NCBI RefSeq assembly: GCF_001697225.1
Contig: NZ_CP014671.1
Span: forward strand, 2,108,001-2,172,000
DNA length: 64,000 nucleotides
Direction of reading: 5' to 3'
From: Immundisolibacter cernigliae
Lineage (GTDB): Bacteria; Pseudomonadota; Gammaproteobacteria; Immundisolibacterales; Immundisolibacteraceae
Part shown: one piece after another, positions 28,567-38,186 of the stretch
How positions within the stretch are numbered: the first letter of the stretch is position 1
Layout of the letters: every line of letters starts with the position of its first letter
Position numbers and translations under genes: made by a program
The notes under the pieces: model-generated
Seen by the model: the letters and a program-made list of their open reading frames with translations, nothing else
The model's database searches: none
Told to the model about the DNA's origin: nothing

Positions 28567-29129
28567 GGCCAGTGCCCATCCAGCAGCCAGTCAGTGGCGG
28601 CCGCCAAGTCCGCAAAACCCGGCACGCCAACGCTTCGCGCAAGTTCGGTCGCCCGCTCGCCGACCACCAACGCGGCGACGCCCGCGGCGCGGGCCGCCTC
28701 CAGATCGCGCGCGGCGTCGCCGATCATGAGCGCGTCGCCGGGCGCAAAGCCGTATTCGGCCATCAGCCGCAGTAACAGGCCCGCTGCCGGTTTGCGGCAG
28801 GCGCAGCCCTCCTCGGGCCGGTGCGGGCAGTAGGCAATGGCGGCCAGTTGTCCGCCGGCGGCTTCGATTGCGGCGCGCATCCTGGCGTGGATGGCGTCCA
28901 GCGTCGCGACATCGAAATAACCGCGGCCGATGCCCGACTGGTTGGTGGCGACCGTCAGCCCGAAGCCGGCGCGATGCAGGCGCGCCAGGGCCGCGAGCGC
29001 GCCATCGATGGGCCGCCAGTCATCCGGGCTGCGGATATAGTCGGCGCTGTCGTGATTGATCACGCCGTCGCGGTCCAGGATCAGCCAGCGCCGCGCGCCG
29101 CCGGGCGCGGAGGCAACGCCACCGCTCAC
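28560..29129 (-). CDS. gmhB: D-glycero-D-manno-heptose 1,7-bisphosphate phosphatase
   Basis: HAD-superfamily phosphatase in the ADP-heptose pathway for the lipopolysaccharide core. The 189 residues carry the HAD motif I LILDRDGVIN near residue 17, motif II VATNQSGIGRGYF, the zinc loop CPHRPEEGCACRKP (C-x-H-x5-C-x-C) and motif IV GDALMIGDAARDLEAA. The GTG start overlaps the glyS stop (GTGA). The frame continues upstream inside glyS, but homology begins only after residue 14 of the chosen start. Confidence 0.94.
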   Translation of the reverse strand: MSGGVASAPGGARRWLILDRDGVINHDSADYIRSPDDWRPIDGALAALARLHRAGFGLTVATNQSGIGRGYFDVATLDAIHARMRAAIEAAGGQLAAIAYCPHRPEEGCACRKPAAGLLLRLMAEYGFAPGDALMIGDAARDLEAARAAGVAALVVGERATELARSVGVPGFADLAAATDWLLDGHWPC

Positions 29130-31189
29130 CCCTGCAGGCGCGACAGGTCGGCCACGGCCAGGAACAGCCGGTGCAGCCGCGCCAGCAGCGCCAGGCGGCT
29201 GCGCCGCACGGCGGCATCGTCGGCCATCACCATGACGGCATCGAAAAATGCATCCACCGGTCCGCGCAGCGTGGCCAGCTGCCGGCACAGCGCGACGTAA
29301 TCGCCCTGTTCCACCAGCGCCGTGGCGCTTTGCTCGGCGGCGGTGAGGGCGTCCAGCAGCGCCGTTTCGGCGGGCTGCTCGAACAGCGCCGGATCGACAC
29401 TGGCGCCCGAAGCCTCATCGCCGGCCTTGGCCAGGATGTTGGCGATGCGCTTGTTGGCGGCGATCAGGCTGCTGGCCTCCGGCAGGCTTCGAAAGCCCGC
29501 CACCGCCCGCAGGCGCCGGTCCAGATCCAGCAGCCGGCCCGGCCGCAGGCTCAGCACGGCCTCCAGTTCGTCTGCCCTGAAGCCCTGCGCCTCGTAGTAA
29601 GCCGGCAGGCGATCGAGGATGAACCCGAACACCTGCGCCGGCAGGTCCGGTTTGCCGAACGGCTCGGCGGCGGCATCCAGCAGCGCCGGCAGGTCCAGCG
29701 GCAGTTGCGCCTCGATCAGCATGCGCGCCACCGCCAGCGCCGCCCGGCGCAGGCCGAAGGGGTCGCGGTCGCCGCCCGGCGTGCCGGCCACCCCGACGAT
29801 GCCGGCCAGCGTGTCCAGGCGATCGGCCAGCGCCAGCGCCAGACCTTCGGGCGAGGCGGGCAGATCGTCGCCCGCATGGCGCGGCAGGTAGTGCTCGCGA
29901 ATCGCCGTGCACACGGCGGCCGGTTCGTCGTCGTGGCCCGCGTAGTAGGCGCCCATGTCGCCCTGCAACTCCGGGAACTCGCCGACCATCAGCGTCAGCA
30001 GATCCGCCTTGGCCAGGCGCGCGGCGCGCACCGTGTGCCCGGCATCGGCGCCGATTTCGCCGGCGAGCAGCCCCGCCAGGCGCTCCACGCGCAGGGTCTT
30101 GTCGGCCAGCGTGCCCAGGCGCTGCTCGTAGACCACGCCGGCCAGACCCGGGCTGCGCTCGATCAGTGGCTGGCGGCGGTCGGAGTCCCAGAAATAGCGC
30201 GCATCGGCCAGGCGCGCGCGCAGCACCCGCTCGTTGCCGGCACGTACTCGCTGCGGCTCGGGGCTGTCGATGTTGGCAACGGTGATGAAATGCGCCAGCA
30301 GGCAGCCGTTTGCATCCAGCACGTGAAAGTACTTCTGGTGATCGCGCATGGCGGCGATCAGCACCGGTGCCGGCACCTGCAGAAAGTCCGGGTCGAAGCC
30401 GCCGGCCACCGCCACCGGCCATTCCACCAGCGCGGTGACTTCATCGAGCAGCGCCTCGTCGAGCACCGCCCGGCCGCCGAGCGCGGCGGCGGCCGCGCCG
30501 ACACAATGCGCCACCTGCTCGCGGCGGGCGGCGAAGTCGGCGATCACGCGCGCCGCTTCGAGCCGCGCTTCGTAATGGTCGGCATGATCGACGACCAGCG
30601 GCTGCGGATGATGAAAACGGTGGCCGTGGCTGAGGTTGCCGGCCGCAAGACCAAAACGTTCGAAGCCGATCACCTGCGCGCCGTGCAGCGCCAGCAGCCA
30701 GTGCACCGGGCGCACGAACTCGCCGTGCTCGCCGCTGCCCCAGCGCATGCGCCGGTCGATCGGCAGTGCTTTCAACGCCGCGTCGAACACGCGCGGCAGG
30801 GCCGTGGCCAGCGCCTCGCCGGGCTGGGTGTGACGATGCACCAGCCAGGCGCCCTTGTCGGTTTCCAGCGTCGTCAGCGCGCCCACCTCGACGCCGCAGG
30901 ACTGCGCGAAGCCGAGCAGGGCGCGCGTCGGCTGGCCGGCGGCGTCGAAGGCCGCCTTCAGCGCCGGCCCGCGGCGCTCCACCTCGCGCGCCAGCGCCTG
31001 ATCGCGCACGCCGGCCACGCGCACGGCGAGGCGCCGCGGACTGGCGAACACCTGGTACTGCGCGCCAAGGTCGGCGAGCCCGGCCTCAGCCAGGCCGCCG
31101 AGCAGGTGCTCGCCAAACGCCAGCGACAGCGCCTGCAGGGACCGTGGGGGCAGCTCCTCGGTGCCGATTTCGATCAGCAGAGCGGCCAT
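29126..31189 (-). CDS. glyS: Glycyl-tRNA synthetase beta subunit
   Basis: Large subunit of the tetrameric bacterial glycyl-tRNA synthetase, carrying tRNA-binding domains. The 687 residues begin with LLIEIGTEELPPRSLQALS, the family start, contain the HD-like middle region and PEGLALALADRLDTLAGI, and end in an anticodon-binding DALR-like domain (VDAFFDAVMVMADD). Usual length is about 690. It overlaps glyQ by TGATG and gmhB by GTGA. Confidence 0.98.
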   Translation of the reverse strand: MAALLIEIGTEELPPRSLQALSLAFGEHLLGGLAEAGLADLGAQYQVFASPRRLAVRVAGVRDQALAREVERRGPALKAAFDAAGQPTRALLGFAQSCGVEVGALTTLETDKGAWLVHRHTQPGEALATALPRVFDAALKALPIDRRMRWGSGEHGEFVRPVHWLLALHGAQVIGFERFGLAAGNLSHGHRFHHPQPLVVDHADHYEARLEAARVIADFAARREQVAHCVGAAAAALGGRAVLDEALLDEVTALVEWPVAVAGGFDPDFLQVPAPVLIAAMRDHQKYFHVLDANGCLLAHFITVANIDSPEPQRVRAGNERVLRARLADARYFWDSDRRQPLIERSPGLAGVVYEQRLGTLADKTLRVERLAGLLAGEIGADAGHTVRAARLAKADLLTLMVGEFPELQGDMGAYYAGHDDEPAAVCTAIREHYLPRHAGDDLPASPEGLALALADRLDTLAGIVGVAGTPGGDRDPFGLRRAALAVARMLIEAQLPLDLPALLDAAAEPFGKPDLPAQVFGFILDRLPAYYEAQGFRADELEAVLSLRPGRLLDLDRRLRAVAGFRSLPEASSLIAANKRIANILAKAGDEASGASVDPALFEQPAETALLDALTAAEQSATALVEQGDYVALCRQLATLRGPVDAFFDAVMVMADDAAVRRSRLALLARLHRLFLAVADLSRLQG

Positions 31190-32052
31190 CAGGCGGCCTC
31201 CCCGGCGGGCGCGGCGTAGGCCTCGGCCACCGCCCGAGCCAGCGTGCGCACGCGCAGGATGTAGCGGGCGCGCTCGGTGACGCCGATGGCGCGGCGCGCG
31301 TCCAGCAGATTGAAACTGTGCGAGGCCTTGAGCACCTGTTCATAGGCCGGCAGCGGCAGGCCGGCCTCGACCAGCGCCAGGCAGGTGCGCTCGGCGGCGT
31401 CAAAGCCGGCCAGCAGCGCGTCCACCGGCGCGTGCTCGAAGTTGTAGTGCGACTGCTCGACCTCGTTTCGGTGGTACACATCGCGGTAGGTGATGCGCCC
31501 CTGCGGGCCGTCGACCCAGATCAGGTCATACACGCTGTCCACGCCCTGCAGGTACATGGCAATGCGTTCCAGGCCATAGGTGATCTCGGCCGTCACCGGC
31601 CGGCACTCGATGCCGCCCACCTGCTGGAAATAGGTGAACTGCGTCACCTCCATGCCGTTGAGCCACACTTCCCAGCCCAGGCCCCAGGCGCCCAGCGTGG
31701 GTGATTCCCAGTTGTCCTCGACGAAGCGGATGTCGTTCACCAGCGGGTCAACGCCCAGCTCCCGCAGCGAGTCCAGATAAAGCTCCTGGATGTCCGGCGG
31801 CGAGGGCTTGATGACCACCTGGAACTGAAAGTAGTGCTGCAGGCGGTTGGGGTTGTCGCCATAGCGGCCGTCGGTCGGCCGGCGCGACGGCTGCACATAG
31901 GCGGCCGCCCACGGCTGCGGGCCGAGTGCGCGCAGGAACGTGGCCGGGTGAAAGGTGCCGGCACCGACTTCCATGTCGAGCGGCTGCATCAGCGCGCAGC
32001 CCTGGCGTGCCCAGTAGCTCTGCAGGCGAAGGATCAGATCCTGGAAGGTCAC
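31189..32052 (-). CDS. glyQ: Glycyl-tRNA synthetase alpha subunit
   Basis: Catalytic class II subunit that activates glycine. Starts at GTG; the protein (287 residues) opens [18 protein letters not shown] and contains the near-invariant [21 protein letters not shown]-type region (here with [19 protein letters not shown]), [20 protein letters not shown] and [11 protein letters not shown]. The open frame extends 54 codons upstream without family similarity. A perfect -10 lies about 60 bases before the start. Confidence 0.97.
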   Translation of the reverse strand: MTFQDLILRLQSYWARQGCALMQPLDMEVGAGTFHPATFLRALGPQPWAAAYVQPSRRPTDGRYGDNPNRLQHYFQFQVVIKPSPPDIQELYLDSLRELGVDPLVNDIRFVEDNWESPTLGAWGLGWEVWLNGMEVTQFTYFQQVGGIECRPVTAEITYGLERIAMYLQGVDSVYDLIWVDGPQGRITYRDVYHRNEVEQSHYNFEHAPVDALLAGFDAAERTCLALVEAGLPLPAYEQVLKASHSFNLLDARRAIGVTERARYILRVRTLARAVAEAYAAPAGEAA

Positions 32053-32112
32053 CGGCGGTCTCGGGTGGCGGAATCGCGCGAACCGCTTATGGGCGGCCCT
32101 CAAAAGGGCGCG

Positions 32113-32118
32113 ATTATA
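32113..32118 (-). promoter_or_regulatory. -10 element for glyQS operon
   Basis: TATAAT on the minus strand in the 130-base gap between the stress-protein gene and glyQ. No good -35 is found at the usual distance. Downstream the leader contains a GCCCT-AGGGC stem. Confidence 0.5.
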
Positions 32119-32182
32119 GCCGTCGGTGTTGGCGCCGCTGCGAGGGCGGCAAGGTGCTGCGGGCCTCGCGGGCCCGGCGCAG

Positions 32183-33004
32183 TCAGCGCACCAGCAGCAC
32201 CGGCCAGCCGCCATCGGCGACCAGGCGTTCGACCTGAGCCGGGTCTGCGAAGCGGCTGTCGGCGGCCAGGATCAGGCCCTGCGCGCGCTGAGCACGCAGG
32301 ATGGCGACCAGCGCCGGCAGTTCGGCAAGCTCCGGCAAGGCCATGCGGTGCAGCTGCGCTGCGCCGGGCGTGCCGGCCAGCGCGGCCCGGCCGAAGGCTT
32401 CCAGCGACGGCGCCACCAGCAGCAGCGGCGCCGCCGGCGTCGTTGCCAATGCGCTTGCCAGCGCCAATACGGCCGATGCACCGCCGGGCGTATCGACCAG
32501 GGCCACCCAGCGCTCGCCGGGGCGCCGCTGCGGCGGCACCAGCAGCAGGGAGGAATCGGTCGCGACCAGCGCCGCCCGCGCCACGGACCCGAGCCGGCCC
32601 GCCGCACGGGCGCCGCTGCCAAGCCCTGTCAGGCGCGCGTTGCGGGCTGCCTCGGACATCACCTGCGCTGCCCGGCCGCGCACCACGTCGAAGCTCCAGG
32701 CGATCCGGCGGGCCTGGGCGGCGCGCGTCAGGGCATTGCGGGCATCGCTCGCCAGGGCGCGCCAGTGGCGCTGCAGATCGTCGGTGGTGAACGGCGACGC
32801 CTGCCCGGATCCGGCGCGCACTTCGCGCACGAACGGCAGGCCGGCGGCGTGCAACAGGTCTTCTTCTTCCACGTACAGCCCGGCCAGGCGGGTGCGCAGC
32901 GCTGCCGCCAGGTCGGCCGCCAGCTCCAGCGCCAGCAGGCTGGCGGCCGAGGCATCGACCGCCACCACGATGCGTTCCTGCGCGGCTTGGTCAGATGTCG
33001 CCAT
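32183..33004 (-). CDS. Universal stress protein-like protein
   Basis: Predicted UspA-type protein of 273 residues with one clear Usp fold at the N-terminus ([23 protein letters not shown], followed by LYVEEEDLL), and a second, degenerate half from about residue 150. The ATP-binding G-2x-G-9x-G(S/T) motif is only partly recognisable. It starts inside the end of the Lon-like gene (14-base overlap), so it probably serves in stress survival together with that protease. Function beyond the family is not known. Confidence 0.65.
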   Translation of the reverse strand: MATSDQAAQERIVVAVDASAASLLALELAADLAAALRTRLAGLYVEEEDLLHAAGLPFVREVRAGSGQASPFTTDDLQRHWRALASDARNALTRAAQARRIAWSFDVVRGRAAQVMSEAARNARLTGLGSGARAAGRLGSVARAALVATDSSLLLVPPQRRPGERWVALVDTPGGASAVLALASALATTPAAPLLLVAPSLEAFGRAALAGTPGAAQLHRMALPELAELPALVAILRAQRAQGLILAADSRFADPAQVERLVADGGWPVLLVR

Positions 33005-35399
33005 TGCCGTTGCCCTCGCCGCCGTGCGCCAGCGCGGCGCGGATGCGCGCGTACTCGGCCAGGCGGTCGGACACCAGGCCGTTGATGCTGCCTTCCGGAT
33101 AAACGCCTTCGGCGTCGGCGACGCCGGCCGGCAGGCCGGTCAGCAGCTCGATGCCCTCGTCCACCGTGCGCACGGCGTAGACGTTGAACTGGCCGGCGGC
33201 CACGGCGTCGCGCACGTCGGCGCGCAGCATCAGGTGCTGCACGTTGGAGGCCGGGATCAGCACGCCCTGGTTGCCGGTCAGGCCGCGCGCCCGGCAGATG
33301 TCGAAAAAGCCCTCGATCTTCTCGTTGACGCCGCCGATGGCCTGCACCTGGCCGAACTGGTTCACGGAACCGGTCACCGCCAGGGATTGGCGGATCGGCG
33401 CCTCGGCCAGCGCCGACAGCAGCGTGTACAGCTCGGCGCAGGAGGCGCTGTCGCCGTCCACGCCGCTGTAGGACTGCTCGAACACCAGGCTGGCCGACAG
33501 GGACAGCGCCTCGCCGGTGGCGTAACGGGCGGCCAGGAAGCTCGACAGGATCAGCACGCCCTTGGAGTGCAGCGGGCCGCCCAGTTCCACCTCGCGCTCG
33601 ATGTCCAGCACGCGTCCCTGGCCGGGCCGCACGCGGGCAGTGATGCGGCTTGGCCGGCCGAACATGACCCCGCCCAGGCCCAGCACCGCCAGGCCGTTGA
33701 TCTGCCCGACCCGCTCGCCGGATGTGTCGATCAGCAGCGTGTCGCGCAGGATGGCCTCCTGCACCCGCTCGCGCACGCGCCCGCTGCGTTGCTCCGCCGC
33801 GTCGATGGCCTGCTGCACGTGGCTTGGCAGCACCAGCGCCGCGCCGGCCTGGCGGGCGAAATAGTCGGCTTGCGTCAGCAGGTCGCCCAGGTAGTTCAGG
33901 CGCACATCGACCCGCTGCGCGTCACCGATGCTGCGCGAGGCATGCTCGATGACCCGTGCCACCGCGGAACTGGCAAACGGCAGCAGACCCTGCCGGTTCG
34001 CCAGCGTGGCCAGCAGGCGCGCCAGATCGGCGACGGTGTCCGGACTGCGGCGCAGGTCGTCCTCGAAATCCGCCGCCACCTTGAACAGCTCGGCGAACTC
34101 GGGGTCGTATTCGGCCAGCAGGTAGTACAGCCGGCGATCGCCGATCAGCAGCACGGTCACGTCCAGCGGAATCGGCTCCGGGTCCAGCGATACCGTGGTC
34201 AGGAGGCCGATCGCCCGCTCCAGCGGCTCGATGCGCAGCTCCTTGGCGCGCAGCGCACGCTTCATGGCATCCCAGGCATAGGGCTGGCTCAGCAGGCGCA
34301 GGGCGTCGAGCAGCAGGTAGCCGCCGTTCGCCTCGTGCAGCGCGCCCGGCTTGATCAGCGTGAAGTCCGTGGACAGCGTGCCAAAGCGGGCCTGGTGATC
34401 CAGCCGCCCGACCAGGTTCGGGTAGTTCGGCAGGTCGGCATACACCACCGGCGCGCCGCGCCCGGCCGGGTGCTGAATGAGGAGGTTCACCTCGTAGCGG
34501 GTGAAGCTCGGCTCGGGCGCGAACGGCAACCGCGGCGCGGCGTCTTCGCGCGCGGCGGTGAAATCGCCGACGTTGTCGACCACGTCGCGGCAGGCGGCGT
34601 CGAGGTATTCGGCCACGCCCGGTGTGCCCTCGAAGGCGGTCTTCAGTTCCGCGAAGGCCGGCTGCACCACGCTCAGTGCCACGTCGTGGTCGAGCTCGCG
34701 GATGCGTCGGCGGGCTTCCTTCTGCCACTGCGGCAGGCGCCGCAGCCGCTCGCCCAGTTCCTGTTCGAGCTGCTCGATGTCGGCCTCGATGCGCTTGCGG
34801 GTTTCTTCCGGCAGTTTGTGGAAGGCGGCCGGCGACATGACCTCGCCGTTCACCAAGGGCGCGAAAGCGAAGCCGCCGGGCGTCGTGATCAGCGCGATCT
34901 CCCGGGTGCGGGCACGCTCGCGGATCTCGTCGATGGCCTGCTCGTGGCGGTCCTTGAATTCCTGCTCGACCACCCGCCGCCGGGCCTGGTATTCGTCACT
35001 CTCGAAGGCGCTGGGCAGCGTGCTGTGCAGCTCCTGGACCAGTTGCGCCATGGTCTCGCAAAAGCCCTTGCCCTGGCCGGGTGCGAAGCGCAGCGCGCGC
35101 GGCCGGTGCGGCTGCTCGAAGTTGTGCACGTAGCACCAGTCGGCCGGGGTGGCCTGGCTGGCCGCGCGCTGCTCGAGGAAACGGCGCACCACGCCGTGCC
35201 GGCCGGCGCCGGGCGTGCCCAGGATGAACAGGTTGTATCCGTCGCGGCGGATGCCGGTACCGAAGGCCAGCGCCGCCAGCGCCCGTTCCTGGCCGACCAC
35301 GTCGACCGGCTCCACCACTTCGGAGGTGCTCTGGTAGGGAATCAGCTCCGGCGCGCAGGGCGCATAAAGCTGTGCGGCTTTCAGTGGCTCGATCGCCAT
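32991..35399 (-). CDS. Lon-like ATP-dependent protease (AAA_32/S16 family)
   Basis: Predicted ATP-dependent protease related to E. coli YcbZ. The 802 residues have an N-terminal region with GTPGAGRHGVVRRF near residue 55, a coiled middle part (about residues 150-270), an AAA module with GGYLLLDALRLLSQP, and a C-terminal Lon protease domain. The catalytic Ser lies in GDSASCAELY and the Lys in GGVNEKIEGFF. In the P-loop-like segment the usual GK(S/T) is GRH, so nucleotide binding there may differ. A GGGGGAG ribosome site supports the ATG at 35399. Confidence 0.88.
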   Translation of the reverse strand: MAIEPLKAAQLYAPCAPELIPYQSTSEVVEPVDVVGQERALAALAFGTGIRRDGYNLFILGTPGAGRHGVVRRFLEQRAASQATPADWCYVHNFEQPHRPRALRFAPGQGKGFCETMAQLVQELHSTLPSAFESDEYQARRRVVEQEFKDRHEQAIDEIRERARTREIALITTPGGFAFAPLVNGEVMSPAAFHKLPEETRKRIEADIEQLEQELGERLRRLPQWQKEARRRIRELDHDVALSVVQPAFAELKTAFEGTPGVAEYLDAACRDVVDNVGDFTAAREDAAPRLPFAPEPSFTRYEVNLLIQHPAGRGAPVVYADLPNYPNLVGRLDHQARFGTLSTDFTLIKPGALHEANGGYLLLDALRLLSQPYAWDAMKRALRAKELRIEPLERAIGLLTTVSLDPEPIPLDVTVLLIGDRRLYYLLAEYDPEFAELFKVAADFEDDLRRSPDTVADLARLLATLANRQGLLPFASSAVARVIEHASRSIGDAQRVDVRLNYLGDLLTQADYFARQAGAALVLPSHVQQAIDAAEQRSGRVRERVQEAILRDTLLIDTSGERVGQINGLAVLGLGGVMFGRPSRITARVRPGQGRVLDIEREVELGGPLHSKGVLILSSFLAARYATGEALSLSASLVFEQSYSGVDGDSASCAELYTLLSALAEAPIRQSLAVTGSVNQFGQVQAIGGVNEKIEGFFDICRARGLTGNQGVLIPASNVQHLMLRADVRDAVAAGQFNVYAVRTVDEGIELLTGLPAGVADAEGVYPEGSINGLVSDRLAEYARIRAALAHGGEGNGNGDI

Positions 35400-35568
35400 T
35401 GATGGCTCCCCCTGCTCATGGTTCACCCGACCCGGGCTGGCCGGGAGGCGATGGTAACCAGCGCGCCGCGGATCGGCGCGCGATCAAGGCCAAGCCGCTT
35501 TCGATCGGGGAGGCTACGTCAGCGGTGAGTGTCGACACGCGCACACCACCGACGCGGCGCCGGTCGAC

Positions 35569-36312
35569 TCAGCCGGCCGGTTGCTCCAGCACGCGTTTGA
35601 GTTCGTCCGGCGGCACGTAGCCGGGCAGCAGGCGGCCGTCGTCGAGCAGGATCGCCGGCGTGCCGGACACGCCGATCTTCTCGCCGGCGTGGAACTGCTC
35701 GGCGACCGGGTTTTCGCATACCTTGTCGGGGACCGTCTTGCCGGCCTTGGCATCGGTGAGCGCGGCCTTGCGGTCGGCGGCGCACCAGACGTTCTCGGCC
35801 TTCTTGAACGACTCCGAGCCCTCGCCGGCGCGCGGGAAGGCCACGTAACGCACGCTGATCCCGGCCGCGTTGTATTGACCCACATGGCGGTGCAGCTCGC
35901 GGCAATAGCCGCAGTCGATGTCGGTGAACACGGTAATGCGGTGCTGCGGCTTGGCGGCGGCGAACACGATGGCGTCGGCGTCTCGCAGCTCCTTGAGAAA
36001 GGCGACCCGCTGCGGCATCAGTTGCTCGCGCTCGACTTTCTGCAGCGCTGCGGCGGACAGGTTGCGCCGGCTGGCCAGCTCCACCAGCGGCCCGCCCAGC
36101 ATGTGCTTGCCGTCGGCGCTGAAGTAATAGACGGTGCTGCCGAAGATCACCTCGTACAGGCCGGGGATGGCGGAGGGCTGCACGGAGGTCGGCGGCGCAT
36201 CGGGCGATACCTTGGCCAGCACGGCGGCGAGTGCCGGCGGAGTGTCGGCGCGGGCGTCAGTGACGGTCAGCAGCGTCAATCCGGCGAGCGCGCAAGCGAG
36301 AAGGCGTTTCAT
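35569..36312 (-). CDS. dsbC: Thiol:disulfide interchange protein DsbC
   Basis: Periplasmic disulfide isomerase. The 247-residue precursor has a 22-residue signal peptide, an N-terminal dimerisation domain (about 25-90) and a thioredoxin fold with CGYC at residues 134-137 and cis-Pro in SGTPAILLDDG. The second disulfide cysteines (VWCAAD and VCENP) are present, as in DsbC. It is normally kept reduced by DsbD, not found in this window. It lies 42 bases after xerD on the same strand, as in many gammaproteobacteria. Confidence 0.96.
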   Translation of the reverse strand: MKRLLACALAGLTLLTVTDARADTPPALAAVLAKVSPDAPPTSVQPSAIPGLYEVIFGSTVYYFSADGKHMLGGPLVELASRRNLSAAALQKVEREQLMPQRVAFLKELRDADAIVFAAAKPQHRITVFTDIDCGYCRELHRHVGQYNAAGISVRYVAFPRAGEGSESFKKAENVWCAADRKAALTDAKAGKTVPDKVCENPVAEQFHAGEKIGVSGTPAILLDDGRLLPGYVPPDELKRVLEQPAG

Positions 36313-36354
36313 GGGTGGGTCCGATCGGGCGGGAGTGGGGCGGATTGTATGGGC

Positions 36355-37332
36355 TCAGCCGCGCGGGTGATGCTGGGCGTGCAGGGCCTTCAGGCGCTCG
36401 CGCGCCACGTGGGTGTAGATCTGAGTGGTTGAAAGATCGGCGTGGCCGAGCAGCATCTGCACCGCGCGCAGGTCGGCGCCATGATTGAGCAAGTGGGTTG
36501 CAAAGGCGTGACGCAGCGTGTGTGGCGAGGGCAGACGCTCGAAGCCGGCCAGGCGCGCGTAGTGGCGCAGCCGGTGCCAGAAGCCCTGGCGGGTCATGCC
36601 GCCACCGCGGCGGGTGACGAACAGGGCATCGCTGACCTGCCCGCCCAGCAGCGCACCGCGCGCCTTCGACAGATAAGTCTCGATGCGCTCCAGGGCGGTC
36701 TCGCCGACCGGCACCAGCCGCTCGCGAGCGCCCTTGCCCAGCACCACCAGCACGCCGCGGTTCAGGTCCACCTGCGCGATGCGCAGACCGACCAGTTCGC
36801 TCACGCGCAGGCCGCTGGCGTAGAGCAGCTCCAGCATGGCGGCGTCGCGCAGCGCCTCGGGCGTGTCGCCCGCCGGCGCGCTCAGCAGGCGCTCGACATC
36901 CGCTTCGGTGAGCGTTTTGGGCAGCGGCCGGCCCAGGCGCGGGGATTCGATGCGCGCGGTGGGGTCTTCCTGCGTCAGGCCCTCGCGGACCAGATAGCGG
37001 AAAAAGCCGCGCAGCGCCGACAGGCGGCGGCCGAGCGAGCGCGGCGCGAGTCCGGCCTGTGCGGGCGCGGCGAGATAAGTCAGCAGGTCGGCGCGGCTGG
37101 CGCTGGCCAGCGGCGCGCCGCGCAAGAACATGTGCGCCGCAAAGCTGAGCAGGTCGGTGCGGTAGGCGGCGAGCGTCAGGCGGCTGGCACCGCGCTCCAG
37201 CCATAGGCTGTCGAGGAACTGTTCAAGCAGGGGTTCGACCGGCGGTTTGGCCGGGGCGGCGGCCGGCGCGCCGGCCCTGGACAAGGGCGCCGCGGCGCGC
37301 TGATCCTCAGGCGCGAAAGTGGCTGCGTTCAT
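36355..37332 (-). CDS. xerD: Tyrosine recombinase XerD
   Basis: Site-specific recombinase acting with XerC at dif to resolve chromosome dimers. The 325 residues have a core-binding domain (LDSLWLERGASRLTLAAYRTDL) and a catalytic domain with Arg in YASGLRVSELVGL, Lys in LGKGARERLVP, HTLRHAFATHLL (HxxR), the LGHADLSTTQIYTHV His and the nucleophile Tyr. It starts within the ogt gene (26-base overlap). The N-terminal about 30 residues are Ala/Pro-rich and could mean a later true start. Confidence 0.94.
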   Translation of the reverse strand: MNAATFAPEDQRAAAPLSRAGAPAAAPAKPPVEPLLEQFLDSLWLERGASRLTLAAYRTDLLSFAAHMFLRGAPLASASRADLLTYLAAPAQAGLAPRSLGRRLSALRGFFRYLVREGLTQEDPTARIESPRLGRPLPKTLTEADVERLLSAPAGDTPEALRDAAMLELLYASGLRVSELVGLRIAQVDLNRGVLVVLGKGARERLVPVGETALERIETYLSKARGALLGGQVSDALFVTRRGGGMTRQGFWHRLRHYARLAGFERLPSPHTLRHAFATHLLNHGADLRAVQMLLGHADLSTTQIYTHVARERLKALHAQHHPRG

Positions 37333-37804
37333 GCGCCAGCAGCTGCTGCTTGCGACGCGGCCAGTCGCCATCGGATGCGCCCATGAAGCCGCCGTCGCCG
37401 GTGCTCGCCACCACCCGGTGGCAGGGCACTACCAGCAACAGCGGATTGGCACGGCAGGCGCCACCGATGGCGCGGGCGGCGGTATCGAGGTCAGCCGCGA
37501 GCTCGCCGTAGCGGCGGGTGCGGCCGGCCGGGATGGCCCGCAGCGCCGCCCAGACGCGGTGCTGAAAGGGCGTGCCTTCGGGTGCCAGGGGCAGATCGGA
37601 GAAATCCGCCGTGGCGCCGGCGAAGTAGGCTTCCAGCCGCAGCATGGTTTCCAGCAGCAGCGGATCGGCAGGCTTGAGCGCCGGCGAGCCATCGGCCAGC
37701 ACGGCCACCTCGCACAGGCCGTTCAGATTGCAGCGCAGGCTGAGCATGCCAAGCGGGCTTGGCATGCTGGCGCGGGACTCGGCAGGCTGGGCGGCCGGCC
37801 GCAT
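37307..37804 (-). CDS. ogt: Methylated-DNA-protein-cysteine methyltransferase
   Basis: Suicide DNA repair protein that moves O6-alkyl groups from guanine to its own cysteine. The 165 residues contain the HTH-like TPFQHRVWAALRAIPAGRTRRYGELA and the active-site block LLLVVPCHRVVASTGDGGFMG. An internal ATG at 37765 is another possible start. The 5' part overlaps a perfect 11-bp inverted repeat. It lies 14 bases after rplS. Confidence 0.95.
   Translation of the reverse strand: MRPAAQPAESRASMPSPLGMLSLRCNLNGLCEVAVLADGSPALKPADPLLLETMLRLEAYFAGATADFSDLPLAPEGTPFQHRVWAALRAIPAGRTRRYGELAADLDTAARAIGGACRANPLLLVVPCHRVVASTGDGGFMGASDGDWPRRKQQLLAHERSHFRA
37743..37768. repeat. 11-bp perfect inverted repeat inside ogt
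   Basis: Arms AGCATGCCAAG and CTTGGCATGCT around a 4-base loop, within codons for the N-terminus of Ogt just downstream of rplS. It might form a weak hairpin after the rplS operon; no T-tract follows, so termination is doubtful. Confidence 0.5.
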
Positions 37805-37818
37805 CGGGATGCTGCGGG

Positions 37819-38181
37819 TCAGCCGGCCTGGGTGCGCGTGGCGAGCTTCTCGCGAATGCGCGCCGCCTTGCCCTGCAGGCCGCGCAGGTAGTACAGCTTG
37901 GCGCTGCGCACCAGACCACGGCGCTTGACCTCGATGCTCTGAATCTGCGGGCTGTGAATCTGGAACACGCGCTCCACGCCCTCGCCGTGCGACATCTTGC
38001 GCACCGTGAAGGACGAGTGCAGGCCGCGGTTGCGACGGGCGATGACCACGCCCTCGTAGGCCTGCAGGCGCTCGCGGGTGCCTTCAACCACCTTCACCTG
38101 CACCAGCACGGTGTCGCCGGCACGAAAATCCGGCACGGTGCGCGTCATCTGCTCGGCGTTCAGCTGGTCGATGATGTTCAT
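37819..38181 (-). CDS. rplS: Ribosomal protein L19
   Basis: Large-subunit ribosomal protein at the 30S-50S interface. The 120 residues begin [19 protein letters not shown] and include [20 protein letters not shown] and [17 protein letters not shown]. Last member of the rpsP-rimM-trmD-rplS operon; AGGAG ribosome site before the ATG. Confidence 0.98.
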   Translation of the reverse strand: MNIIDQLNAEQMTRTVPDFRAGDTVLVQVKVVEGTRERLQAYEGVVIARRNRGLHSSFTVRKMSHGEGVERVFQIHSPQIQSIEVKRRGLVRSAKLYYLRGLQGKAARIREKLATRTQAG

Positions 38182-38186
38182 GGGTC

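Noticed and set aside
29171-31219. 682-codon plus-strand frame antisense to glyS
   Set aside because: High GC with third-position bias creates long antisense frames; the minus strand carries unmistakable GlyS motifs.
32301-35402. 1033-codon plus-strand frame antisense to the Lon-like gene
   Set aside because: Composition-rich in Ala/Arg/Gly/His with no domain; the opposite strand has a clear Lon protease domain.
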